Both the position numbers and the translations under genes were made by a program. Positions 42,671 through 53,213 of a stretch of DNA of 64,000 nt are shown piece by piece (position 1 is the stretch's first letter; every line of letters starts with the position of its first letter). The DNA is taken from assembly GCF_003013475.1 (NCBI RefSeq), contig NZ_PXZO01000001.1, forward strand, positions 310,001 to 374,000, given 5' to 3'. A model generated the notes under the pieces. It did no database searches. It saw nothing but the letters and a program-made list of their open reading frames with translations, and was not told the DNA's origin. Origin of the DNA: Brevibacillus porteri (GTDB taxonomy: Bacteria > Bacillota > Bacilli > Brevibacillales > Brevibacillaceae).

Positions 42671-43014
42671 GTCTGAGAAAAAAACAATCTTTCGTCCGTG
42701 TCGAGCAGACTCCCCAATGCCATACAATAAAAAGCGTTACAGGAAAACATTGGATAGGGAGAGAGACATAGATGAGAAAACAAAAATGGATGATGATGGG
42801 TGTAACAGCGATAGTCTGTTCAGCGATGTTCGTGCCAGGAGCGTTTGCGAAAGACAAGGATGATTCTTACTCGGTGCAGCCTTCCTTCGTAAGCCCAGGT
42901 TCATATGCGATACCAACCGTTCAAACGGTTCAAGTAACCGATGCCAAAAAGACGCAACAAATCGGCCCTTCGTTTATTTTCGCCCCGGCTGTAAACGAAA
43001 AAGATGAAAAATAA
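42671..43014 (+). repeat. Tandem duplication unit 2
   Basis: Second copy of the unit at 42274. The last 35 bp before the start codon (GGAAAACATTGGATAGGGAG and onward) are almost identical in both. Confidence 0.7.
42772..43014 (+). CDS. Small exported peptide 2 of unknown family
   Basis: This 80-residue precursor is a duplicate of the gene at 42374. The signal peptide is nearly identical, differing by two residues in the first 30. The mature part has diverged in the middle, but KDKDDSYSV at its start and FAP.VNEK at its end are conserved. This pattern suggests that both ends of the mature peptide matter and that the two copies may be specialising. It has its own terminator. Confidence 0.75.
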   Translation: MRKQKWMMMGVTAIVCSAMFVPGAFAKDKDDSYSVQPSFVSPGSYAIPTVQTVQVTDAKKTQQIGPSFIFAPAVNEKDEK

Positions 43015-43024
43015 AGCAGCAGAA

Positions 43025-43056
43025 AGCTGTCAGACCCTGTCTGGCGGCTTTTTTCT
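43025..43056 (+). terminator. Terminator after small peptide 2
   Basis: AGCTGTCAGAC pairs imperfectly with GTCTGGCGGCT, then T6. Confidence 0.7.
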
Positions 43057-43104
43057 GTGAAAAACGCCTCGACGTTTTTCATAAAAGTGGATGTGACCGT
43101 TTGG
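43057..43104 (-). repeat. Dispersed hairpin repeat, inverted copy
   Basis: Read on the minus strand it contains CGGTCACATCCAC, then TTTTATGAAAAACGTCGAGG and CGTTTTTCAC. This matches 10979-11024 with about three differences over 45 bp. Here it lies between the peptide genes and cysH, most likely at the start of the cysH leader. Confidence 0.7.
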
Positions 43105-43197
43105 TTTGGGCGAGTTGGATATAGGTGGACGATGCGCCACTTCCAGTCACTAGGCATATGATGGTGGGTGAATCCTAGCAAGAGAGGAGCTTCGCTG

Positions 43198-43899
43198 ATG
43201 AGCAATCGCCAGAAAATGGTGGATGAGGAAATACAGGAATGGGCAAGCCGACTGGAAGGTCAAGCGCCGCAGGACGTGCTTGTGAACGCCGTGGAAAACT
43301 ATGCAGCCAGTCTGATCCTAGCTGCTAGCTTTGGCGCTGAAGATGTCATTTTAATCGACATGCTGCACAAATTGGCTCCCACTATTCCTGTATTTTACCT
43401 CGATACCAACATTCATTTTGCTGAAACGTATGATACGCGTGACAAGCTGCAAGCCAGATACAGCACGACATTCATTCAAGTGCAGCCACAGTTGACGTTA
43501 GCCGAGCAGGCAGAAAAACACGGAGACAAACTGTGGGAGAGGGAACCGAATCTTTGCTGCGAGATTCGGAAGGTAGAGCCGTTAAAGCGCGTCCTGTCCA
43601 ACTATCAGGCGTGGATTACGGGCATTCGCCGCGAGCAATCACCTACCCGAGCAAATACCAAAAAAGTGGAGTGGGACGAAAAATTCAACCTGGTTAAATT
43701 CAATCCGCTAGCAGATTGGACGGAGGCCCAGGTGTGGGAATATATCCATGCGCATGATGTCCCTTACAATCCATTGCACGACCGGAACTATCCAAGCATC
43801 GGCTGCCGAGTATGCACGCGCGCTGTCATGCCTGGCCAAGACTCTCGGTCGGGACGTTGGGCTGGCTTCGAAAAGACCGAATGCGGTCTGCACAAATGA
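43198..43899 (+). CDS. cysH: Phosphoadenylyl/adenylyl-sulfate reductase
   Basis: This 233-residue enzyme reduces activated sulfate to sulfite. The catalytic ECGLH motif is at the C-terminus. Two cysteine pairs, CC near 118 and CxxC near 204, are those of the iron-sulfur type that reduces adenylyl sulfate. The N-terminal region holds the [14 protein letters not shown] nucleotide-binding loop. ATG 43198 follows AGAGGAGC; the upstream ten codons are unlikely. It forms an operon with sat, 20 bp downstream. No cysC-type kinase is present here, in keeping with direct use of adenylyl sulfate. Confidence 0.92.
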   Translation: MSNRQKMVDEEIQEWASRLEGQAPQDVLVNAVENYAASLILAASFGAEDVILIDMLHKLAPTIPVFYLDTNIHFAETYDTRDKLQARYSTTFIQVQPQLTLAEQAEKHGDKLWEREPNLCCEIRKVEPLKRVLSNYQAWITGIRREQSPTRANTKKVEWDEKFNLVKFNPLADWTEAQVWEYIHAHDVPYNPLHDRNYPSIGCRVCTRAVMPGQDSRSGRWAGFEKTECGLHK

Positions 43900-43919
43900 A
43901 CAGTGCAGGAGGGAAAGAT

Positions 43920-45020
43920 GTGAAGCAAACCATCTTGCCGCACGGGATCAAAAAGGCCATTATCGTGGACAAATGGACCCTGTCGGACATCGAATGTCTT
44001 GCTATCGGAGCATTTTCGCCGCTGGCTGGATTCATGGAAGAGGCGGATTACCACACGGTCGTGGAAACGATGCGTCTAGCCAATGGAACGGTTTGGCCGT
44101 TGCCAGTGACATTGGCTGTCGATGTAGATGAGCACGACGATCTTGTACCCGGCGACAGGATTCTGTTACGTGGGGAAGATGGAGTGGACTATGCGATTTT
44201 GCAGGTGAAAAGCTGTTTTGTGCCAGATAAAATGCGTGAGGCAGAGCTCGTTTTTCGCACGGTCGATCTCGCTCACCCTGGTGTGAAAAAGCTGTTTGAA
44301 AAGCCAAACCTATACGTGGGTGGGCCTGTAGAAATACTGCAAAAGCCTAAGCCTGAGCGCTTCTCTGATTTGTATTTGACGCCGGCAGAAACGAGAGAAA
44401 GATTTCGAGAAAATGGCTGGCAAACGGTGGTTGGTTTCCAAACGCGCAATCCCGTTCACCGGGCGCATGAATATATTCAAAAGGCGGCATTAGAGATTGT
44501 CGATGGTCTTTTTCTCAACCCATTGATGGGGGAAACGAAATCAGACGATGTTCCTGCACAAGTACGAATGAAAAGCTATCTCGCCCTTCTCGAAAATTAC
44601 TATCCGCACAACCGTGTACTGCTCGGCGCTTTTCCGGCTGCTATGCGATATGCGGGTCCACGTGAGGCGGTTTTCCATGCATTGGTACGAAAAAATTACG
44701 GTTGTACACACTTTATCGTCGGCCGCGATCACGCAGGGGTAGGTGATTACTACGGCACGTATGATGCGCAACACATCTTTTCCGAGTTTGTCCCAGGTGA
44801 GCTCGGTATCCAGCTGCTCTTTTTTGAGCACAGCTTTTACTGCAAGGCATGCCAAGGGATGGCAACGACCAAAACGTGCCCGCATGACAAAGAATCTCAT
44901 ATGACCTTATCGGGAACAAAAGTGAGGGAAATGTTGAGAAACGGGATCACGCCACCTCTGGAATTTACACGTCCGGAAGTCGCAACGATTTTGATAGAGG
45001 GATTGAAATCCCCGCAATAA
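43920..45020 (+). CDS. sat: Sulfate adenylyltransferase
   Basis: This 366-residue enzyme makes adenylyl sulfate from ATP and sulfate. The [11 protein letters not shown] motif near 180 and the [12 protein letters not shown] block near 275 are the family's ATP-binding sites. The C-terminal half has [15 protein letters not shown], a cysteine-rich insert found in the homodimeric bacterial form. I chose GTG 43920, six bases after AGGAGGGAAAG; the frame is open much further upstream but overlaps cysH. It supplies the substrate of cysH directly. Confidence 0.93.
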   Translation: MKQTILPHGIKKAIIVDKWTLSDIECLAIGAFSPLAGFMEEADYHTVVETMRLANGTVWPLPVTLAVDVDEHDDLVPGDRILLRGEDGVDYAILQVKSCFVPDKMREAELVFRTVDLAHPGVKKLFEKPNLYVGGPVEILQKPKPERFSDLYLTPAETRERFRENGWQTVVGFQTRNPVHRAHEYIQKAALEIVDGLFLNPLMGETKSDDVPAQVRMKSYLALLENYYPHNRVLLGAFPAAMRYAGPREAVFHALVRKNYGCTHFIVGRDHAGVGDYYGTYDAQHIFSEFVPGELGIQLLFFEHSFYCKACQGMATTKTCPHDKESHMTLSGTKVREMLRNGITPPLEFTRPEVATILIEGLKSPQ

Positions 45021-45029
45021 AACGGAACT

Positions 45030-45067
45030 GAAAAAGCAGGAGAGGGACGGCGAAGCCGTTCTTTTTC
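45030..45067 (+). terminator. Terminator of cysH-sat
   Basis: GAAAAA and ACGGC pair with GCCGT and TTTTTC. Confidence 0.7.
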
Positions 45068-45191
45068 CGATGCAAAAACGGGACGAGTTTTCCTTTTCTT
45101 GTATCCGCTTTCACGCAAAAACCGCGCTGTAAAGCCATTTCCAACTGAGCATTCGTTCGGACGAAAGTCCAGTAAAATCTTTTTGTTTTCG

Positions 45192-45220
45192 TTGACACCC
45201 CCTAGGTGCCTAGCTATAAT
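45192..45220 (+). promoter_or_regulatory. Consensus vegetative promoter of the ilv-leu operon
   Basis: TTGACA, a 17-bp spacer and TATAAT, a perfect match. The spacer contains CCTAG-GTG-CCTAG, a short direct repeat that could be an operator. Confidence 0.9.
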
Positions 45221-45226
45221 CAGACG

Positions 45227-45562
45227 TAACACTTTATTCTGACAACAACAATATTGAAAATATTGTTTTAATAGTAGGCCATGACGAGGATGGTGCGCGT
45301 TACCCCTTTTACAGAGAGCCCTGATGCTGAGAAACGGGTATAGGGTATGTCGCATTGCTCACCTCTGAGCCGTTTTGCTGAAACTTGCCTTGCAGGTAGT
45401 AGGCCAAACCGCTTAACACCCGTTAACGTGTTACAGTCCACATTTGCTGTGACTGGCTGAGATCGGCTGACCGTGAGGCGCCGATAAAGTTGGGTGGTAC
45501 CGCGAACCCTTTCGCCCCAAAAGACATGGAAATAAAACCGTGTCGGGGCGAAAGGGTTTTTC
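45227..45562 (+). promoter_or_regulatory. T-box riboswitch of the ilv-leu operon
   Basis: The leader of about 390 nt has the T-box TGGGTGGTACCGCG at 45491-45504. It ends in the terminator AACCCTTTCGCCCC/GGGGCGAAAGGGTT plus T-run (45505-45562). The CTC triplets at 45358-45360 and 45363-45365 are candidate leucine specifiers; which one is used is not certain. Near the 5' end is a perfect hairpin (45247-45267). Low charged tRNA-Leu should switch the operon on. The 597-bp gap before ilvB is filled by this leader and its promoter. Confidence 0.9.
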
Positions 45563-45617
45563 TATGTGTCTATAGTTATTTTCAATACCTGTTGAGAATT
45601 GGGAGGAGGAGAGGTCA

Positions 45618-47354
45618 ATGAGTGTTGAAATGGCCGAATTGCAGAAAAAGAACGGCATTCCACCGATTCAGTTCGGGGAAGAAGTGACAGGAGCAGAAAC
45701 GCTGCTGCGCTGTTTGATCCTGGAGCAGGTCGAATACATTTTCGGCTATCCAGGCGGGGCGGTTCTCCCCATTTATGACTCCTTGTACGGGAGCTACTTC
45801 AAGCACATTTTGACTCGCCACGAGCAAGGTGCTATCCACGCTGCTGATGGATATGCCCGAGCGACAGGCAAACCGGGTGTATGTATCGCTACGTCCGGTC
45901 CGGGAGCAACGAACCTCGTAACGGGGATTGCAACCGCTCAGATGGACTCGGTTCCGCTGGTCTGCATCACAGGTAACGTGGCACAGTCGCTGATTGGTAC
46001 CGACGCGTTCCAAGAAGCGAACATTACGGGAATTACCATCCCGATTACGAAGCACAGCTACTTTGTCCGCGACATTCGCGATCTTCCACGGATGGTGAAG
46101 GAAGCTTTCCACATCGCGACAACCGGTCGTCCGGGCCCAGTATTGATCGACATTCCCAAAGACGTCGCCAATGCGAAGGCACCATTTACCTACCCGGATC
46201 AAGTGGAGATTCGCGGCTACCGCGCTTCACTCGTACCAAGCGACGAAGAAGTACAAGAGTTTGTCGAAGCCGTTAGCGAAGCGAAGCGTCCAGTCATTTT
46301 GGCGGGCGGGGGAATCATTGCAGCTCAAGCAGAGAAAGAATTGCGCGACTTTGCAGAAAAAACACGCATCCCGGTGATCAACACCTTCATGGGATTGGGC
46401 GGTTTCCCTGGAACACACGAGTTGTCGCTGGCAATGCCAGGGATGCACGGAAATTACACAGCGAACCAAGCGCTCTTGAATGCGGATTGTGTGATTGGTC
46501 TGGGAGCACGCTTTGATGATCGGATCACGATGGGACGCACGAAGGAGTTCGCACCAAAAGCACGCATCGTACATGTCGACATCGATCCAGCAGAGCTGGG
46601 GAAAAACGTTGAGACAGCCGTCACAGTAGCGGGCGACGTGAAGAGCACGCTGGCAAAAGCAATTCCGCTCGCAAAAGCTTGTGATTCGGAAGCGTGGATC
46701 AGCCAGTTGAAAGAGTGGCGAGAACAATATCCGTACAAGTACAAAAAAGATGGCGACGTATTGAAGCCACAAGCAGTCATTGAACTCTTGTACAACTCCA
46801 CAGATGGGGAAGCGATCGTCACAACAGACGTTGGACAACACCAGATGTGGACAGCTCAATACTATAAGTTCAAGCACCCGCGCTCCTTTATTTCTTCCGG
46901 TGGTCTCGGCACGATGGGCTTTGGCTTTCCGGCAGCAATTGGCGCACAGATCGCTCACCCGGATCGCACGGTAATCTCCGTCGTTGGGGATGGCGGATTC
47001 CAGATGACCAACCAGGAGCTGGCAATCGTCTCCCAATACAACATTCCGGTCAAAGTAGCGATTGTAAACAACCAGTGCTTGGGAATGGTTCGTCAATGGC
47101 AGGAGCTCTTCTACGATAATCGCTACAGCCAAATCGATCTGACCTGCAGCCCAGATTTTGTCAAGCTGGCGGAAGCATATGGCGTAAAAGGCTTGCGAGC
47201 AAGCACGCCGGAAGAAGCCGAAGCAGTTTGGGCAGAAGCGCTTGCGCATGATGGACCAGTCGTGGTGGACTTCCGCGTTGCACAGGAAGAAAACGTATAT
47301 CCGATGGTTGCATCAGGCAACACACTAGATCAGATGGAATTGGGGGACGATTAG
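45618..47354 (+). CDS. ilvB: Acetolactate synthase large subunit
   Basis: This 578-residue thiamine diphosphate enzyme catalyses the first common step of valine, leucine and isoleucine synthesis. The catalytic glutamate lies in the N-terminal YPGGAVLPIYD/HEQGAIHAADGYARATGK region. The thiamine diphosphate and Mg motif GDGGFQMT...NQCLGMVRQWQ is near 455-495. ATG 45618 follows GGAGGAGAGGTC. The stop lies one base before the ilvN start, so the two subunits are translated together. Confidence 0.96.
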   Translation: MSVEMAELQKKNGIPPIQFGEEVTGAETLLRCLILEQVEYIFGYPGGAVLPIYDSLYGSYFKHILTRHEQGAIHAADGYARATGKPGVCIATSGPGATNLVTGIATAQMDSVPLVCITGNVAQSLIGTDAFQEANITGITIPITKHSYFVRDIRDLPRMVKEAFHIATTGRPGPVLIDIPKDVANAKAPFTYPDQVEIRGYRASLVPSDEEVQEFVEAVSEAKRPVILAGGGIIAAQAEKELRDFAEKTRIPVINTFMGLGGFPGTHELSLAMPGMHGNYTANQALLNADCVIGLGARFDDRITMGRTKEFAPKARIVHVDIDPAELGKNVETAVTVAGDVKSTLAKAIPLAKACDSEAWISQLKEWREQYPYKYKKDGDVLKPQAVIELLYNSTDGEAIVTTDVGQHQMWTAQYYKFKHPRSFISSGGLGTMGFGFPAAIGAQIAHPDRTVISVVGDGGFQMTNQELAIVSQYNIPVKVAIVNNQCLGMVRQWQELFYDNRYSQIDLTCSPDFVKLAEAYGVKGLRASTPEEAEAVWAEALAHDGPVVVDFRVAQEENVYPMVASGNTLDQMELGDD

Positions 47355-47355
47355 G

Positions 47356-47862
47356 ATGCAGCGACATACCATTTCCGTACTCGTCAACGACCAACCAGGC
47401 GTTTTGACCAGAGTGGCGACACTGTTCGGCCAGCGTGGCTTCAACATCGACAGCATTACGGTGGGAGGCACGGAAGAACAGGGGCTGTCCCGGATGATCA
47501 TTACAACCGGGGGAGATGACCGCCAAATCAATCAGCTCATGAAGCAATTGCACAAGCTGATCGATGTCATCTCCGTCACGAATCTCAGTGAGAACCCTTT
47601 TGTATCACGGGAACTGGCGCTGATTAAAGTGACGGCATCGCCTAGCCAGCTGGCAGAGTTAAACGGAATTGTCGAGCCGTTCCGTGCCGCGATCGTTGAT
47701 GTGGGTCCTAGCTCACTGATCGTGCAAGTAACGGGTGACACCGAAAAGATTGATGCGCTACTCGTACTATTACAAAGCTACGGCGTTATTGAACTGACAA
47801 GAACGGGTTCAGTAGCGATGGCGCGCAGTATTGTTCCAGCAACAGCCGCAGCAACGGTTTAA
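47356..47862 (+). CDS. ilvN: Acetolactate synthase small (regulatory) subunit
   Basis: This 168-residue protein has an N-terminal ACT domain (TISVLVNDQPGVLTRVATLF) and a C-terminal domain typical of IlvN/IlvH. It activates IlvB and gives feedback control by valine. GGGGGACGATTAGG inside the end of ilvB is its ribosome site. It is named ilvN by gene order; ilvH is an equal synonym. Confidence 0.94.
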   Translation: MQRHTISVLVNDQPGVLTRVATLFGQRGFNIDSITVGGTEEQGLSRMIITTGGDDRQINQLMKQLHKLIDVISVTNLSENPFVSRELALIKVTASPSQLAELNGIVEPFRAAIVDVGPSSLIVQVTGDTEKIDALLVLLQSYGVIELTRTGSVAMARSIVPATAAATV

Positions 47863-47882
47863 ATTGCCAAATTTCAGAATAA

Positions 47883-48941
<1,059 letters not shown>

Positions 48942-48997
48942 TTGCCGTATACAAAATCTATATATAATGTAGGGGAAAATGTGGAGGTGAAAAGTTC

Positions 48998-50536
48998 ATG
49001 CGGACCATTGAGATTTTTGATACGACACTGCGTGATGGGGAGCAGTCTCCGGGCGTCAATATTAGCACGAACGAAAAGGTGGAGATCGCCCTTCAACTCG
49101 AGAAGCTGGGCGTAAACAGAATTGAGGCGGGCTTCGCTGCTGCCTCCCCTGGTGACCAAAAGTCTGTGGCCGAAGTTGCAAAACGGGTGAAGAATGCAAC
49201 CGTCGTCAGTCTGGCTCGCGCCGTAAAAGACGACATGGATAAGGCATACGAAGCGCTTCGCAACGCACAAAACGCTTCCCTCCACGTCTTTCTCGCAACA
49301 TCTCCGATTCACCGTCAGTTCAAGCTGAACATGAGCAAGGAAGAAGTCCTTGCTCGGGCGGTGGAAGCAGTTACTTATGCGAAAAAGTACTTTACGGAAG
49401 TTCAGTTTTCCGCAGAGGATGCGGCGCGTACCGAGATCGACTTTTTGGCAGAGGTTGTAGAGGCGGTCATCAAGGCAGGGGCTACTACGGTAAATATTCC
49501 AGATACGGTTGGCTACATGACGCCGTATCAGTACGGAAACATTTTCCGTGAGCTGAAAAAACGCGTGCCTTCTACCGATCTGATTCGTCTGAGCTGCCAT
49601 TGTCACGATGACCTCGGGATGGCAGTCGCCAACAGTCTCGCTGCAGTCGAGGGTGGAGCTACCCAAGTTGAGGGCACCATCAATGGAATCGGAGAGCGCG
49701 CTGGAAATGCTGCTCTGGAAGAAGTAGCGCTTGCATTGGAGACGCGCAAGGATTACTACCAGGCGACGACCAAGCTGAATTTGAAAGAAATCGCACGGAC
49801 CAGCCAGCTAGTGAGCCGTTTGACAGGGATGATCGTGCCAGGGAATAAAGCAGTCGTGGGGGCAAATGCTTTTGCGCACGAGTCCGGTATTCACCAGGAT
49901 GGTGTGTTAAAAGAAGTCACCACGTACGAAATTATCCGTCCGGAATCGGTCGGCTTCAAGTCAAACAAACTGGTTCTTGGCAAGCACTCTGGGCGCCATG
50001 CTTTCAAGGAAAAGCTGGTTGATCTGGGCTATCACTTGGAGCAAGAAGAGGTAAATGTAGCGTTTGCAGCGTTCAAAGTATTGTGCGACAAGAAGAAAGA
50101 AATCACGGATGACGACATTCTCGCGCTGGTAGACTCCAAGATGGTTCGCGGACCAGAAGCATTCCAGCTAGAATCCGTACAGCTCGCTTACGGCAACATT
50201 TCCGTTCCGACAGCGAGTGTGCGACTGGTTCGTGCCGACGGATCAGTATGCGAAGAAGCCGCATGTGGAAATGGATCGGTTGATTCCATCTACAAAGCGA
50301 TTGACCGCGCTACTGGAGAAGAAGTCTCCCTCGTCGATTACAAAATCCTTTCCGTTACTCACGGACAAGATGCGCTGGGTGAAGTGTTCGTTCGTCTACA
50401 ACAAGGCGATCTGATCGTTACCGGCCGCGGCGTGAGCACAGATGTGCTAGAAGCGAGCGCGATCGCCTACGTACGGGCAGTGAACAAGATCATGGAGCGT
50501 CGTGGCGAACCTACGCCCGTCAGTGCAACGATATAA
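48998..50536 (+). CDS. leuA: 2-isopropylmalate synthase
   Basis: This 512-residue enzyme condenses 2-oxoisovalerate with acetyl-CoA. It has the [12 protein letters not shown] motif near 9, the [15 protein letters not shown] metal-binding block near 200, [11 protein letters not shown], and the HESGIHQDG motif near 292. The C-terminal regulatory domain, the site of leucine feedback, begins near 390. ATG 48998 follows GGAGGTGA, 56 bp after ilvC. Confidence 0.97.
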   Translation: MRTIEIFDTTLRDGEQSPGVNISTNEKVEIALQLEKLGVNRIEAGFAAASPGDQKSVAEVAKRVKNATVVSLARAVKDDMDKAYEALRNAQNASLHVFLATSPIHRQFKLNMSKEEVLARAVEAVTYAKKYFTEVQFSAEDAARTEIDFLAEVVEAVIKAGATTVNIPDTVGYMTPYQYGNIFRELKKRVPSTDLIRLSCHCHDDLGMAVANSLAAVEGGATQVEGTINGIGERAGNAALEEVALALETRKDYYQATTKLNLKEIARTSQLVSRLTGMIVPGNKAVVGANAFAHESGIHQDGVLKEVTTYEIIRPESVGFKSNKLVLGKHSGRHAFKEKLVDLGYHLEQEEVNVAFAAFKVLCDKKKEITDDDILALVDSKMVRGPEAFQLESVQLAYGNISVPTASVRLVRADGSVCEEAACGNGSVDSIYKAIDRATGEEVSLVDYKILSVTHGQDALGEVFVRLQQGDLIVTGRGVSTDVLEASAIAYVRAVNKIMERRGEPTPVSATI

Positions 50537-50612
50537 AGATAGGTCAAATGTGGATAGGATCATAGGAACCAGCAGCGTTCGGAAACCATTACGTATAGAA
50601 AAGGGATAAACG

Positions 50613-51707
50613 ATGAAGAAAAACTATCGCATCGCCGTTCTTCCTGGAGACGGTATTGGACCAGAAATCATGCAGGAAGCGGTCAAAGTCCTTACACTCG
50701 TAGGGGAACTTGAAGGAGTCACTTTTACATGTGAAGAAGGCCGGATCGGTGGTATCGCAATCGATACGGATGGAACACCGTTGCCAGAAGAAACGGTAAC
50801 GCTGGCAAAGCAAGCGGATGCTGTGCTCTTAGGAGCTGTTGGCGGACCGAAGTGGGACCAGAATCCTGGGAATCTTCGCCCAGAAACAGGGCTGCTCGGC
50901 ATTCGCAAAGCACTCGGGTTGTTTGCGAACATTCGCCCAGCTACCATGCACAGCTCCCTGGTCGATGCTTCCTCCCTCAAGCCAGAAGTCGTTTCTGGCG
51001 TTGACTTGATCGTTGTACGTGAACTGACCGGGGGGATCTATTTCGGTGAGAAAAAACGCTATGACGGTCCAAACGGTGAAGTCGCAGAAGATCAGTGCAT
51101 CTATCATGAAGCAGAAGTCGAGCGAATCATTCGAGTCGGTTTCGACATTGCGCGCAAACGCCAAAAGCGTCTCGTATCTGTAGATAAGGCGAACGTCCTC
51201 GAAAGCTCCCGCCTCTGGCGCAAGGTAGCCGAGCGAGTAGCGGCGGACTATCCAGATGTAGAGCTGTCTCACCAGTTGGTGGACTCCTGCGCGATGCAAC
51301 TCGTACGTGAACCAAAGCAGTTTGACGTCATCGTGACGGAAAACATGTTCGGCGACATCTTGAGCGATCAGGCAGCGATGCTGACGGGTTCGATTGGGAT
51401 GCTCTCCTCGGCGAGTTTGGCAGCAGGCAGTTTTGGCCTGTATGAACCGGTTCATGGCTCTGCCCCTGACATTGCTGGAAAAGGCATTGCCAATCCGCTG
51501 GCAACCATTTTGTCCGTAGCGATGATGCTTCGTCTCTCGCTCGGTATGGATGAAGCGGCAGCAGCAGTGGAAAACGCAGTTTGGTCCGTACTGGAAGCAG
51601 GACATCGCACTGGCGATATCGCGGCAGATAGAAGCAAAGCGATTGGTACAATCGAGATGGGCCAACTGGTTCGCGACGAGCTGTCCAAACAGTGGCAAAA
51701 ACAATAA
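50613..51707 (+). CDS. leuB: 3-isopropylmalate dehydrogenase
   Basis: This 364-residue NAD-dependent enzyme has [10 protein letters not shown] near 12, [14 protein letters not shown] near 133, [14 protein letters not shown] near 240 and the closing [14 protein letters not shown] block. It is the last gene before a strong terminator. In B. subtilis leuC and leuD come next in the operon; here they are absent, so isopropylmalate isomerase must be encoded elsewhere. Confidence 0.97.
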   Translation: MKKNYRIAVLPGDGIGPEIMQEAVKVLTLVGELEGVTFTCEEGRIGGIAIDTDGTPLPEETVTLAKQADAVLLGAVGGPKWDQNPGNLRPETGLLGIRKALGLFANIRPATMHSSLVDASSLKPEVVSGVDLIVVRELTGGIYFGEKKRYDGPNGEVAEDQCIYHEAEVERIIRVGFDIARKRQKRLVSVDKANVLESSRLWRKVAERVAADYPDVELSHQLVDSCAMQLVREPKQFDVIVTENMFGDILSDQAAMLTGSIGMLSSASLAAGSFGLYEPVHGSAPDIAGKGIANPLATILSVAMMLRLSLGMDEAAAAVENAVWSVLEAGHRTGDIAADRSKAIGTIEMGQLVRDELSKQWQKQ

Positions 51708-51723
51708 ATCATACACAAAAACG

Positions 51724-51766
51724 AAACCCTGCCAAAGTCCCTCGGGTGCTTTGGCAGGGTTTTTTC
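51724..51766 (+). terminator. Terminator of the ilv-leu operon
   Basis: AACCCTGCCAAAG pairs with CTTTGGCAGGGTT, followed by T6. It ends the operon after leuB. Confidence 0.93.
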
Positions 51767-51780
51767 CATTTTCATATGGT

Positions 51781-53127
51781 TTATCCGATCGTGATCTTCC
51801 CTTTTGGATAGCGGAAGTATTCCTTTTGCTTGCGTTGTGCAAGGGCAAAGGCAATTGTGAGAGGTCCTACCCGCCCTGTAAACATCGTGATGACGATCAG
51901 AATTTTACCGATTGGAGTAAGACTAGGGGTCAGCCCCATGGATAGTCCGGTTGTAGCAAAAGCAGAAGTGACTTCGAACAGGATCATCTCAAATCGGGCT
52001 CCTGTTTCTGTAACCGAGAGAATCATGGTCATGACAAGCACAATGAACTGGGCGATCATGATCAGCGTCAGCGATTTGTAGACCATGTGTGGCATAATGC
52101 GTTGACGGAAAAAGATCACATCTTCTTTTCCTTTAATTTGTGCAAGAACAGCACCAACCAGCGTAGCAAATGTTGTCGTCTTGAGCCCGCCTCCCGTTGA
52201 GCCGGGAGAAGCACCGATGAACATCAGGATGATAATCAGGAAAAGGGATGATTGATACATATCACCAATATTTAAGGTGTTTGAACCTGCGGTACGTGCA
52301 GTGACTGACTGAAAAAATGAGCTGAGCACTTTGCCCATCGTCGACAGAGGCTGCAAGGTCTTCGGATTCGTATACTCCAAAATGAAGATCAGAGCAGTCC
52401 CTGCCACAATTAATATCCCGGTAGTAGACAAGACAACCTTCGTATGTAGGGAGAGTCGACGGGTGTTACGATAATCGTACAGCTCGCTCACCACAATGAA
52501 TCCAATCCCGCCGGTAATGATCAATAGACAAACCACCAGATTAACGAGGGGGTCTTCCACATAGGCTGTCAGACTAGAAAATTCACCCATCAGATCAAAC
52601 CCAGCGTTATTGAAGTTTGAAATCGCATGAAAAAAGCCAAAGTAGATTGCTGTTGACAGCGGAAAATCAAAGGCAAATCGAATGGAAAGAAGTGTACCAC
52701 CGATAAACTCAGCTAGAGCAGTAAAAATCAAAATCATTTTGGCTAAACGTACAACGCCTTCCATTGATATCTGATTCAAAGACTCTTGCAGAATAAGGCG
52801 CTCACGCAAGGAAATCTTTTTGCGCATAATCAGAGCAAAAAAGGTAGCAAAGGTCATAAAGCCGAGTCCGCCAATCTGAATCAGGGACAAAATGACCATT
52901 TGCCCAAAAACAGTAAAGGTCGTCCCAGTATCGACGACTACCAGGCCTGTCACACATGTAGCAGAGGTAGCGGTAAACAGAGCATCCAGCCAATTCAGAC
53001 CAAGTCCATCAACTGTAGCGATCGGGAGTGTCAAAAGCAGCGCTCCCAGGAAGATAATCAAGGCAAACCCAAGTACAAGCGTTTTTGGTGGATCAAGGTG
53101 AAGCTTTTCTACGATTTTTTTAATCAT
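51781..53127 (-). CDS. ktrB: Potassium uptake membrane subunit (KtrB/TrkH family)
   Basis: This 448-residue membrane protein has four M1-P-M2 repeats of the SKT superfamily. Selectivity-loop glycines are visible in ATCVTGLV, SNFNNAGFDL, TARTAGSN and ATTGLSMG, and STGGGLKTTT is the conserved gating region. The C-terminus YPKGKITIG is typical of KtrB. It mediates K+ (Na+-dependent) uptake with a cytosolic KtrA partner, which is not adjacent. The start follows GAGGTATAACC. It is convergent with leuB. Confidence 0.9.
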   Translation of the reverse strand: MIKKIVEKLHLDPPKTLVLGFALIIFLGALLLTLPIATVDGLGLNWLDALFTATSATCVTGLVVVDTGTTFTVFGQMVILSLIQIGGLGFMTFATFFALIMRKKISLRERLILQESLNQISMEGVVRLAKMILIFTALAEFIGGTLLSIRFAFDFPLSTAIYFGFFHAISNFNNAGFDLMGEFSSLTAYVEDPLVNLVVCLLIITGGIGFIVVSELYDYRNTRRLSLHTKVVLSTTGILIVAGTALIFILEYTNPKTLQPLSTMGKVLSSFFQSVTARTAGSNTLNIGDMYQSSLFLIIILMFIGASPGSTGGGLKTTTFATLVGAVLAQIKGKEDVIFFRQRIMPHMVYKSLTLIMIAQFIVLVMTMILSVTETGARFEMILFEVTSAFATTGLSMGLTPSLTPIGKILIVITMFTGRVGPLTIAFALAQRKQKEYFRYPKGKITIG

Positions 53128-53213
53128 AGCAGGTTATACCTCGGCTTTTTTCGAGTCTAGTTTATGGGAAGGAGGGAAATCCATCTCTTAGTATGGCATT
53201 TCCCTTGGAAAAC

